DNA of 36,922 nt, taken from NCBI GenBank assembly GCA_018267005.1, contig JAFDZK010000007.1, positions 1 to 36,922 of the forward strand, in the 5' to 3' direction. The DNA comes from Bacteroidota bacterium. GTDB lineage: Bacteria > Bacteroidota > Bacteroidia > Sphingobacteriales > Sphingobacteriaceae. Both the position numbers and the translations under genes were made by a program. This document shows positions 16,355 through 24,164 of the stretch, piece by piece. Position 1 is the first letter of the stretch; each line of letters opens with the position of its first letter. The notes beneath the pieces are model-generated. The model was not told the DNA's origin, ran no database searches, and was given only the letters and a program-made list of their open reading frames with translations.

Positions 16355-16528
16355 TTAAATAACGGTTTTGGTCAATTGCCCGCCCAATGTCACTGCCGAC
16401 ACGGCATTAGTGCTTTTGCTTTGACTTGTCCATCTTGTTTCGCACGATCTTAGTTCATGTGGCTGCGCTTCCGAAACTGAAAAACTACAGGTCAGCAGAA
16501 ATGATAAAAGCAAACCGTTGATCTTCAT
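16355..16528 (-). CDS. Short exported peptide, possible remnant of a longer secreted enzyme
   Basis: A 57-residue frame begins 12 bases after the GH105 stop on the same strand. Residues 1-22 form a clear signal peptide (MKIN, a LLLSFLLTCSFS core, SEAQ). The rest, beginning PHELRSCETRW and ending GGQLTKTVI, matches no family I know. About 186 gene-free bases follow before rhaT. The clean signal peptide and tight spacing suggest it was, or is, part of the pectin operon. PHELR right after the cleavage site is reminiscent of secreted alpha-L-rhamnosidases, but this is too weak to claim. It could be a real small exported protein or the start of a decayed gene. Confidence 0.5.
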   Translation of the reverse strand: MKINGLLLSFLLTCSFSVSEAQPHELRSCETRWTSQSKSTNAVSAVTLGGQLTKTVI

Positions 16529-16540
16529 TTTGCGGTATTT

Positions 16541-18442
16541 TTATTTTTTTTTCGGTATCTGCTCAACCAGCCACTTTACAAAATCGTTTGCCGCCTGAAA
16601 ATTCCGGAAATCTGCAGGCAGCTTTCGACCATCGGTATATTCGTTGTAAAACCAGGGGTCACCAACGGCAAATACGGTTCCTTTGCCATATTGCGCTGTT
16701 GCGACGATCACATTGTTTTTATCAGTTAAAGCCGGAACAGCAGGAGGGATAACCTTTAAAGTGCTGATATCCTTTACGTAAATCTTCTTAGCGGTTTTAA
16801 ATATTTTGTTGCCGGCAGATATATAAATGGCGCCTTGCTCAAATTGTTCACCCTCGACATGTTTGGCACGATCCTCGTTAAACTGCATGCCGAATTTCGC
16901 CATCAGCTTATTTAAATGATAGAATTCGGCGTTACCGGTATCATTATTTAAAACAGCAAGCACGCCACCCGCTTTTACCCAATCGCTTATGGCTTTGATA
17001 TGGACGGGGTCGATATATTTAGCATCCGGGTTTTCCTTTGGAATGTCGGGGTCTACAATGATATAAATGTTTGCTTTTTTTAGATTCTCGGTAGTCGGTT
17101 CCTGGTAAAGTGTTAAAGTTTTTACACCGTAATTGTTAAAAACATGTCCTAAAAACGAAAAGCCGTTGTTGGTTTCTTCATCCCATTTATAATGATAGGA
17201 TACTGTGCGGCCCGTTATATCCTTCCGGTGCTCATCGTTAAAATAACTGTCGAGCAGCACGGTTTTTCCTTTATCGGCAGATAAATGTACGAGACGCTCA
17301 ATTTCCACACTTGCCAGTATAAATGCGCCTACACCTTTAGGGTCGTTTTGTTCGACTTTTTCGCCGAGGTAGTATTTGTAGCTGCCATCACGGTAAGGCC
17401 GACCGCCCAGGCCGCCTACGGCAACCGTACCCTTCAGATTAACCTGTCCATCTGCGCCGAACCGTACGAACTTTTTGACGATACCGCTATATCCCTTTTT
17501 TGCGACGCGTAGATAGCTCGCCGGCAAATAGCCTTCTCGTACGCCTTTAGTTAGGGCATACACAAATATGCAGGATGCTGAAGCCGCGGGATAATTTCCG
17601 GGTGCGTTTGCCTTATCCATTATTTGGTACCAAAGGCCGCTTTTGGGGTCCTGATATTTTTTTATTGACGAAGCAAGCCTGTTCAATATGGCCACTAACT
17701 TTTCACGCTTGGGATTATCTGCCGGGAACTTATCGAGTACATCCACCAGGGCCATAGCATACCAGCCGTCGGCTCGCGCCCAAAAGTTTGGCGATAAGCC
17801 AGTTTGCTGATTTGCAAAGCGTTCTTCGCGACTTTCATCCCAGCCATGATACAGCAAGCCTGTTTTCGGGTCGCGCATATGATTTTCTACAAGTATAAAC
17901 TGGTTAGCGATGTCATTAAAATCAGTATCCTCATGAAAAGCGTAAGCATACCCGGCATAGAAAGGTTCGGCCAGATAAAGACCATCAAGCCACATTTGGA
18001 CGCCATATCTTTTTTTATGCCAGAAACCACCTCCCGCAATTCTGGGCTGATGCTTTAGCTGATCGCGTAAAGTAAGCGCGGCCTTGTAATACTTTTCTTT
18101 TTCGAGGACATTATAAAGCATCAGCACCGAGCGGCCACACAGGATGTTATCCAGGCTATATATGTCCTTTTTATAACCTTTAATCGAACCGTCATCAGCA
18201 ACCAGCGCATTGATATAATGGTGTACATAATCGAAATATTTTTTATCCGCAGTTTGCTTCCATACATTGGTAATGCCTTCGAGTACTACGCCCTGTTCGT
18301 AGCTCCAACGTACGGCGGATGCACTGTCTTTCCAGAGCTTCATGGCAGTCGAGGCCATGCGCTCCGATAAAGGTACCTGTTGTGCGCCGGCTGCGAGGGT
18401 AGTGCCGAAAACCATTATTGATACCCAAATGATTTTCTTCAT
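16541..18442 (-). CDS. GH105 unsaturated rhamnogalacturonyl hydrolase with C-terminal DUF4350-like domain
   Basis: Removes the unsaturated galacturonyl residue left by rhamnogalacturonan lyases, yielding rhamnose-ended product and unsaturated uronate. Residues 1-20 are a signal peptide (GTTLAAGAQ), so the enzyme is exported. Residues 25-380 form the (alpha/alpha)6 GH105/GH88 barrel. Asp98 (YSLDN), Asp153 (MWLDGLY) and Arg223 (WARADGWY) fall where B. subtilis YteR has its active-site Asp88, Asp143 and Arg213. Residues about 395-630 form a second domain (LLDSYFNDEH, then IISDWVKAGG-type segments), resembling DUF4350/glutamine-amidotransferase-like folds. The length of 633 is far above the 370 of a lone GH105. 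It follows uxaB by 72 bases. Confidence 0.9.
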   Translation of the reverse strand: MKKIIWVSIMVFGTTLAAGAQQVPLSERMASTAMKLWKDSASAVRWSYEQGVVLEGITNVWKQTADKKYFDYVHHYINALVADDGSIKGYKKDIYSLDNILCGRSVLMLYNVLEKEKYYKAALTLRDQLKHQPRIAGGGFWHKKRYGVQMWLDGLYLAEPFYAGYAYAFHEDTDFNDIANQFILVENHMRDPKTGLLYHGWDESREERFANQQTGLSPNFWARADGWYAMALVDVLDKFPADNPKREKLVAILNRLASSIKKYQDPKSGLWYQIMDKANAPGNYPAASASCIFVYALTKGVREGYLPASYLRVAKKGYSGIVKKFVRFGADGQVNLKGTVAVGGLGGRPYRDGSYKYYLGEKVEQNDPKGVGAFILASVEIERLVHLSADKGKTVLLDSYFNDEHRKDITGRTVSYHYKWDEETNNGFSFLGHVFNNYGVKTLTLYQEPTTENLKKANIYIIVDPDIPKENPDAKYIDPVHIKAISDWVKAGGVLAVLNNDTGNAEFYHLNKLMAKFGMQFNEDRAKHVEGEQFEQGAIYISAGNKIFKTAKKIYVKDISTLKVIPPAVPALTDKNNVIVATAQYGKGTVFAVGDPWFYNEYTDGRKLPADFRNFQAANDFVKWLVEQIPKKK

Positions 18443-18514
18443 GATTGCTGACTGGTGTGAAAGTTATAACGAAACATCAGGATGTACCTTGGTTACTCTT
18501 TGTTTCATAATGAA

Positions 18515-20008
18515 TTATTCGTGCAGGGCACTCTCTTTTTCACCTGCCATGATTTTATTTAATTCCCTGACTACCGTTTTTTCAAAACCGGGCAGTTCCG
18601 TGAGGTCTGCACCCCATAGGTCGTTGTTGCTCAAAACTGTTTTAACAACCTGGTCAGCATTTGCATTTTCCCAGACTTTGCTGAAATAGGCTGCCTGGCT
18701 ATCGGTTACGGCATAATTAAGCTGGTTAACCGATCCTTTATAAGTACCGTCGGTCGCCTGTTCAGTCTTCATAAACCTGATAAAGGCCGCAAAACCAAGC
18801 GCCATATTTGCTGGTACCGCATTATTTGTTCTATAATAATTAAGCAGCAACGGAATAACACGCATCTTGATCTTTGTTGAATATTGCAAGGAAATACTGA
18901 GCCATTCGTGACGGATATGTGGGTTGCGGAAACGATCCAAAACCTTAGCTGCAAAATCCGAGGCAGCATCAGGATCGATTTTATACGGAATGGAAGGGAT
19001 GATTTCTTTGTAAGCCAGCTCAGATATAAATTTCACAAGACTACTATTATCCATGGCCTCTTTAACCGTCAGAAGACCGGAAATAATCGCAACTGCGCAG
19101 CTTAAGGTATGTGAGCCGTTGAGCAATCGAAGTTTCAGTTCCCGGTATATTTCGATATCGGGGGCAATGATTACCCTGTCATCAGCTTTGGCGAAAGACA
19201 ATGCAGAGGCTACCTTGTCATCACCCTCAATTGCCCAAAGACAATAGATCTCCGACATGATATGCAGGTTATCGGTATAGCCGCGCTCGTTTTCTAATTG
19301 AGCTGCGAGCTCCTTCACCGGTTTTCCGGGTACAATTCTGTCGACCAGGGAATTACAGAAAGTGTTATGATGCTCGATCCAGATGATAAAATCATTTTCC
19401 AGTTTATTGAAGCGCGCCAGGTCCAAAATAATCGACTTTAGCTTTTGGCCGTTATCCGTAATCAGCTCAGTGGGAATAATGATCAGGCCGCTGGCTGCGC
19501 TGCCGCTGAAAACGTTATAGCGTTCGTACAAAACAGCTAATAGTTTGCCCGGAAAGGATTGAGGCGGTTGCTGGTTTATATCTTCTTCAACCAGTTGAAT
19601 GCCTATTTCGGTTGTATTTGATATAACGATTTGCAGATCACGACTTCCCGCTATAGCTAAAACGGCGCCCCAATCGGATGATGCCGACAACACTTTGCTG
19701 ATCGATGAGCAAATCACCTCCTCGCTTGCTTCCTTGCCGTTTTCAATGCCTTTGGAATAGATCGTGTAAAGGCCGTCCTGTTTAGCGAAATCATCGGCAG
19801 AGCCTGTACCGGTCGATTTGACCAACACCACCCGGCCGTTAAAAATACCCTGCCGATTGGCTCTATCGATGAAATAATCGGGCAGCCCTCTCAGTAAAAC
19901 CCCAGTTCCAAACTGCAAAACCTTGTCGGGAAGATTAAAAATTTCCGTATTGGGCTTTTGTAAACCCGGCACGTTTATATTTTTTAGATTATTTATTGAT
20001 AGTATCAT
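18515..20008 (-). CDS. uxaB: Tagaturonate reductase (altronate oxidoreductase)
   Basis: Reduces D-tagaturonate to D-altronate with NADH, the second step of galacturonate breakdown. The 497-residue protein belongs to the polyol/mannitol-type long-chain dehydrogenases. It has VLQFGTGVLLRGLPDYFID at the N-terminal nucleotide site, VVLVKSTGTGSADDFAKQD, VISNTTEIG, the central WIEHHNTFCNSLVDRIVPG with a family-typical Asn-Ser-x-x-x-Arg-Ile, and LRLLNGSHTLSCAVAII, where His and Lys/Asn residues form the active site. Adjacent uxaC makes it the altronate enzyme and not mannonate UxuB. It lies 158 bases downstream of uxaC, so co-transcription is likely but not certain. Confidence 0.93.
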   Translation of the reverse strand: MILSINNLKNINVPGLQKPNTEIFNLPDKVLQFGTGVLLRGLPDYFIDRANRQGIFNGRVVLVKSTGTGSADDFAKQDGLYTIYSKGIENGKEASEEVICSSISKVLSASSDWGAVLAIAGSRDLQIVISNTTEIGIQLVEEDINQQPPQSFPGKLLAVLYERYNVFSGSAASGLIIIPTELITDNGQKLKSIILDLARFNKLENDFIIWIEHHNTFCNSLVDRIVPGKPVKELAAQLENERGYTDNLHIMSEIYCLWAIEGDDKVASALSFAKADDRVIIAPDIEIYRELKLRLLNGSHTLSCAVAIISGLLTVKEAMDNSSLVKFISELAYKEIIPSIPYKIDPDAASDFAAKVLDRFRNPHIRHEWLSISLQYSTKIKMRVIPLLLNYYRTNNAVPANMALGFAAFIRFMKTEQATDGTYKGSVNQLNYAVTDSQAAYFSKVWENANADQVVKTVLSNNDLWGADLTELPGFEKTVVRELNKIMAGEKESALHE

Positions 20009-20166
20009 ATCGATATGGAAATTAACTTTTTAAGTTGATTCGTATCCGACGCGTCTTTACCGAGAAGGTGTTCTTTAACGCCTGTGGGCATCATTTGTTC
20101 TGCACTCAACTAATTAAACCTTGGACTCCCGCTTGATATAAACAATTTGCAGGAAGCCGAAAATGG

Positions 20167-21570
20167 TTATTGAAATTTGAAGTAATCGACTGCGTTGTGA
20201 TAGCAAATGTCTTGTATGATCTTGCCTGTCCATTCCAGGTCAGCAGGCAATTCGCCGTTTTCTATGTCTTCGGCGAATAGATTGCAAAGCAGGCGCCTGA
20301 AATACTCGTGCCGCGGATAAGAGAGGAAACTGCGCGAGTCGGTTAACATACCCACCAGTTTGCTTAACAGCCCCATGCTCGAAAGCGCGTTCAATTGTTT
20401 GGTCATACCATCTTTCTGATCGAGAAACCACCAGGCCGAGCCGAACTGGATCTTACCGGCAACCGTGCCATCGTTGAAATTGCCTGTCATGGCGGCAAAC
20501 AGTTCGTTGTCGCCGGGATTGAGATTGTAAATAATGGTCTTTGTCAATTGGTTAGTACTATCCAACCTGTTGAGGAAGCGCGAAAGCGGCTGCGCCTGCG
20601 AAAAATCTCCAATCGAGTCGTAGCCCGTATCCGGACCAATTTCGCGGTATGCCCTGGCATTGTTGTTACGCAGCGCACCCAAATGATACTGCTGAACCCA
20701 GTTTTTTTCATGATCCCAAATCGCAAACTGGTAAAGCATAGCCGATTTGAATTTCAAAACTTCGTCTGATTGTAATGATTTGCCAGAGCGGACCTTTTGG
20801 AAGATGGAAGCAATTTCTGCCTCTGTATAATCTTCGGCATACATTTGCTCCAGGCCGTGGTCGGATACGACGCAGCCATTCGCCGCAAAATAATCGTGGC
20901 GTTTTTTTAGGGCATCCAGGTAATCGTTGTAGTTGTTTATGGCAGTATCGCTTACTGTTTCCAGTTTTCCGATGTAATCATTCAACGCTTTTACATCATC
21001 GGCGTTCATGGCCTTATCTGGCCTGAAAGCGGGGAAGACCTTTACATTCCAGCCGCTTCGTTTGAGCTTTTGGTGATGTTCGAGACTGTCAATAGGATCG
21101 TCGGTGGTGCAGATCACCTCAACGTTCATTTTTTTGATAATATTTTGAACGCAGTATGCCGGGGTTCGCAGCTTTTGGGTGCACTCGTCGTAGATAGCCT
21201 TGGCTGTTTTAGGCGAAAGTAGCTCATGCACATCAAAATAGCGCTGTAATTCGAGGTGAGTCCAGTGATATAGCGGGTTACGAAGTGTATATGGTACGGT
21301 TGCGGCCCAGCATTCAAATTTCTCCCAATCGCTTTTGGAGCCGGTGATGCATTGCTCATCAACGCCGTTCGCCCGCATAGCCCGCCATTTATAATGATCG
21401 CCTTTGAGCCAGATATCGGTAAGATTAGCAAAATTGATATTGGCGGCTATCTGCGCAGGATCAAGATGGCAGTGGTAGTCGATAATTGGCATACCAGCCG
21501 CATATTGATGATATAATTGTTCGGCGGTCTTGCTTTGAAGCAAAAAATTTCGGTCTAAAAAAGGCTTCAT
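20167..21570 (-). CDS. uxaC: Uronate isomerase
   Basis: Isomerises D-galacturonate to D-tagaturonate and D-glucuronate to D-fructuronate in the cytoplasm. The 467-residue sequence matches the amidohydrolase-fold uronate isomerases. It has MKPFLDRNFLLQ at the start, the metal-site HxH in IIDYHCHLDP (His33, His35), DHYKWRAMRANGV, ICTTDDPIDSLEHH, and a C-terminal LTDSRSFLSYPRHEYFRR. It leads the uxaC-uxaB-GH105 block. A 12-bp palindrome 46 bases upstream of its ATG resembles the one at rhaT. The altronate dehydratase gene (uxaA), normally adjacent in other genomes, is not in this window. Confidence 0.95.
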   Translation of the reverse strand: MKPFLDRNFLLQSKTAEQLYHQYAAGMPIIDYHCHLDPAQIAANINFANLTDIWLKGDHYKWRAMRANGVDEQCITGSKSDWEKFECWAATVPYTLRNPLYHWTHLELQRYFDVHELLSPKTAKAIYDECTQKLRTPAYCVQNIIKKMNVEVICTTDDPIDSLEHHQKLKRSGWNVKVFPAFRPDKAMNADDVKALNDYIGKLETVSDTAINNYNDYLDALKKRHDYFAANGCVVSDHGLEQMYAEDYTEAEIASIFQKVRSGKSLQSDEVLKFKSAMLYQFAIWDHEKNWVQQYHLGALRNNNARAYREIGPDTGYDSIGDFSQAQPLSRFLNRLDSTNQLTKTIIYNLNPGDNELFAAMTGNFNDGTVAGKIQFGSAWWFLDQKDGMTKQLNALSSMGLLSKLVGMLTDSRSFLSYPRHEYFRRLLCNLFAEDIENGELPADLEWTGKIIQDICYHNAVDYFKFQ

Positions 21571-21615
21571 AATTAAGTGTGCAGAAATAGATCTGGAACA
21601 CCAAAAGTATAGTTA

Positions 21616-21627
21616 AGGCAGCTGCCT
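21616..21627. promoter_or_regulatory. Candidate operator upstream of uxaC
   Basis: AGGCAGCTGCCT is a perfect 12-bp palindrome located 46-57 bases upstream of the uxaC ATG. It shares GGCAGC/GCTGCC half-sites and the 8-mer GCTGCCTG (21621-21628) with the palindromic region upstream of rhaT, at a similar distance from the start codon. Co-regulation of the two blocks is an inference. Confidence 0.45.
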
Positions 21628-21694
21628 GCCAAATGATTGCGGCGGTAAACTCAAAAATTAAGTGTAATAAAATTAGCCGTGTGGTCAAAACCAA

Positions 21695-22519
21695 TTATAC
21701 CCCACCGAAGACAGAAAAGCCGCCGTCGACGCAGATCATCGCCCCTGTAACAAATTGCGATGCGTCGCTCAAAAGCCAAACCAGTGCGCCAATCAGCTCA
21801 TCCGGGTGACCAAAACGTTTGAACGGCGTTTGCCGGATAACCGACTCGGCCCGCTCGGTATAACTGCCGTCGGGTTTGGTATGCAGGGACATGTTTTGCT
21901 CGGTCAGAAAAAAGCCCGGCGCAATGGCGTTCATTCGAATTGTTTCGCCGTAGCGTTTGGCGAGCTCTACGGCAAACCACTGGTTATAACAGTCTACAGC
22001 AGCTTTGCCCATATTGTAACCTAATAACTTGGTTATGGCTCTTTTTGAGTTCATGGATGAAATATTAACGATGCTGCCTTTACCCGTGGCAGCTATCGCT
22101 TCGCCGAATACCTGTGTCGGAATAATGGTGCCCCAGATGTTGATATCCATTACCTTTTTCATTCCCGCGATATTCATTTCAAACAAATTGTCATCGTTCT
22201 GCACCACACCCTCCGGCGAATTGCCACCGGCGCCGTTAACCAATCCATCTATCCTACCGAAAGTTTCCAGCATTTTGGTACGGGCATTCAGCAATTGCTT
22301 CTCATTCATTACATCGGCTACCAGGGGCACTGCCTTTCCGCCGATGTGATTGATCATGTTAGCTCTTTCATTCGCAACCGCCTCATTTCGGCCTAAAATA
22401 CCGACCGCGCCACCGGCCTCGACAATGCCCCTGATAAATGAATTGCCTAAAATACCCGTACCCCCGGTAACGATAATGGCCTTACCTGCCAGAGAAAATT
22501 TATCTTTCAATTTTATCAA
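21695..22519 (-). CDS. SDR-family D-mannonate oxidoreductase (UxuB-type, probable)
   Basis: A 274-residue short-chain dehydrogenase expected to reduce D-fructuronate to D-mannonate with NAD(P)H. It has FSLAGKAIIVTGGTGILGNSF (cofactor site), VNGAGGNSPEG, ISSMNS with the catalytic Ser, YNMGKAA with YxxxK, and DGGFSVFGGV at the end. The GGTGILG glycine loop, the inserted NSPEG loop and the length resemble the Bacillus YjmF-type mannonate oxidoreductases more than KduD (about 250 residues), but KduD-like activity is possible. There is no ATG in frame: translation starts at TTG 22519 or TTG 22510. It lies 13-22 bases after kduI, so the two are probably co-transcribed. Confidence 0.82.
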   Translation of the reverse strand: MIKLKDKFSLAGKAIIVTGGTGILGNSFIRGIVEAGGAVGILGRNEAVANERANMINHIGGKAVPLVADVMNEKQLLNARTKMLETFGRIDGLVNGAGGNSPEGVVQNDDNLFEMNIAGMKKVMDINIWGTIIPTQVFGEAIAATGKGSIVNISSMNSKRAITKLLGYNMGKAAVDCYNQWFAVELAKRYGETIRMNAIAPGFFLTEQNMSLHTKPDGSYTERAESVIRQTPFKRFGHPDELIGALVWLLSDASQFVTGAMICVDGGFSVFGGV

Positions 22520-22532
22520 TATTTACGTTGAA

Positions 22533-23363
22533 CTATTTAATATCCGGTATAGCAATAGCGTCCATATCGGTATAGTCGAGATTCTCGCCGGCCATGCCCC
22601 AGATAAAGCTATACCTTGCCGTGCCGCTGCCCGAATGGATGCTCCACGGCGGCGAAACCACGGCGTCGTAATTATTCATAGTGATATGACGCGTTTCGTT
22701 TCCTTCGCCCATGAAATGAAATATTTTTTGTCCCGGCGGCAGATCGAAATAGAAATAACCTTCCATGCGGCGGTCGTGCACGTGCGGCGGCATTGTATTC
22801 CAAACGCTGCCCTCGTGCAAAATGGTTAATCCCATAACCAAATGGCAGCTTTTTATACCTTCAAGGTGAATATATTTGTTAATGGTACGATGATTTGCTG
22901 TTGCCGCTGAACCCGTGCGCACTTTAACGGCATCTTCATGTTTGAGCAATGTAGTCGGATATGTTGTATGAGCAGGAGCGGACAACATGTAAAACACAGC
23001 GGGGTTTTCAGCATACTTGCTGATGAAACTCACATACTTCGTTCCCTTGCCGATGTAAAGGCAATCCAGCTTATTTAACTTAAACGACAGCCCGTCGGAT
23101 TTTACAATACCTTCGCCGCCTACGTTGATAATGCCAAGTTCCCTTCGCTCCAAAAAGTAATTGGCCCGCAGGCCCGGGTAGTTTGGCAGTTCCGGCTCAT
23201 TATTTACCGGGTTTGCAAAACCGAATACCATCCGGTCGTAATGGGTGTAAACACAGTTGATCTGGCCCGGTTGTACCTGGTTATCTATTAAAAAACGCTC
23301 CCTGATCAGATCAGTTGAATAGGTTTTAAAATCGCTCGGATGTACACTATGCAATACTTTCAC
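22533..23363 (-). CDS. kduI: 5-dehydro-4-deoxy-D-glucuronate isomerase
   Basis: Converts 5-keto-4-deoxyuronate, formed from unsaturated uronates released by pectin lyases and GH105/GH88 hydrolases, to 2,5-diketo-3-deoxygluconate. The sequence matches KduI over its whole length: FLERRELGIINVGGEG, YIGKGTKYVSF, CLPAHTTYPT-type SAPAHTTYPTTLL, WNTMPPHVHDRRMEGYFYFDL with the Zn ligands His-x-His-x4-Glu, and ISPPWSIHSG-like VVSPPWSIHSGSG. No ATG is available. GTG at 23363 gives MKVLHSVHP and 276 residues, aligning with the 278-residue E. coli enzyme. An upstream TTG at 23396 would add 11 residues. The next pathway enzyme, KduD, is not obvious unless the neighbouring SDR does both jobs. Confidence 0.93.
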   Translation of the reverse strand: MKVLHSVHPSDFKTYSTDLIRERFLIDNQVQPGQINCVYTHYDRMVFGFANPVNNEPELPNYPGLRANYFLERRELGIINVGGEGIVKSDGLSFKLNKLDCLYIGKGTKYVSFISKYAENPAVFYMLSAPAHTTYPTTLLKHEDAVKVRTGSAATANHRTINKYIHLEGIKSCHLVMGLTILHEGSVWNTMPPHVHDRRMEGYFYFDLPPGQKIFHFMGEGNETRHITMNNYDAVVSPPWSIHSGSGTARYSFIWGMAGENLDYTDMDAIAIPDIK

Positions 23364-23395
23364 GGTATATACTTTAATGAGTAAATTTATTCGCA

Positions 23396-23411
23396 ATTGT
23401 ACAATGTTGTA
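23396..23411. promoter_or_regulatory. Palindromes upstream of kduI
   Basis: ATTGTACAAT (23396-23405) is a perfect 10-bp palindrome. It overlaps TACAA-TG-TTGTA (23400-23411), a second palindrome. They lie 33-48 bases upstream of the GTG start of kduI, in the divergent region with the exported YhcH-like gene, and differ from the rhaT/uxaC sites. This could be an operator for the kduI unit. Confidence 0.35.
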
Positions 23412-23539
23412 TCATTATTAAAAAGTGCCGGATCATATTTTTACTCCAACGTTAAAGTAAGTAATAGGCTTTTTGCTTGGCGCTTTTTACTTTGTAGCTT
23501 GTATAATTAACATTGGTAATCAATTTAAAAAAAATCGAT

Positions 23540-24154
23540 ATGAAATTTTTCAGATTGTTCCCGGTTTGCGCAGCATTCGGGATGATATTTATAAGCAGTA
23601 TGGTTAGGGCGCAAGCTAATCCAAACGATAAAAATGCCGCCGCGCAATGGGTTAAAAGCAATGTGTGGGCCAATGGCCTGAAGATCAGGATTTATCCTGA
23701 AGTAAATGCAATGGAGTTTAAAAAACAATATGAAGCCAATAAAACTGTCTGGCAAAAAGCTTTGAAATTTTTGGCCGATAGCGCCAAACTGGCGACGCTG
23801 GCACCCGGACAGTACCCGATAGACGGCAAAAATGCTTATGCAACCATAACTTATGCACCATCGAAAACATTTGAAGCTTCCAAATGGGAATCACATCAGA
23901 AATACATCGACCTGCAATATGTGATTACTGGCGAGGAAAAGATAGGTGTGACGCCAGTTTCGGGCGCTACAGTAACGGAGCCCTACAATGAGAAAAAGGA
24001 TGTGGCCCATTATTCTACTGAAGGAACTTATTATTTGGCGACACCCAAAGAATTCTTTTTATTCTTTCCTGCCGATGCACACCGGCCGAATATCAAGGTC
24101 GATGGTTATGATGACGTCAAAAAGCTGGTGATCAAGATCAGGTATGTGCAATAA
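23540..24154 (+). CDS. Exported YhcH/YjgK/YiaL (DUF386) family protein
   Basis: A cupin-like beta-sandwich protein of 204 residues. The frame is open from 23513, but ATG 23540 gives MKFFRLFPVCAAFG, a hydrophobic stretch and VRAQA, a normal signal peptide. The mature part has the family's conserved core: KWESHQKYIDLQYVITGEEKIGV, where His and Gln/Asp residues form the presumed metal/ligand site, then YLATPKEFFLFFPADAHRPNI with the second conserved His. Known family members (YhcH, YiaL, EbgC) are cytoplasmic, about 150 residues, and tied to sugar or sialate metabolism, so an exported form is unusual. Placement between kduI and exuT suggests a role in handling uronates in the periplasm. The reaction is unknown. 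Confidence 0.85.
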   Translation: MKFFRLFPVCAAFGMIFISSMVRAQANPNDKNAAAQWVKSNVWANGLKIRIYPEVNAMEFKKQYEANKTVWQKALKFLADSAKLATLAPGQYPIDGKNAYATITYAPSKTFEASKWESHQKYIDLQYVITGEEKIGVTPVSGATVTEPYNEKKDVAHYSTEGTYYLATPKEFFLFFPADAHRPNIKVDGYDDVKKLVIKIRYVQ

Positions 24155-24164
24155 TGCACATACT

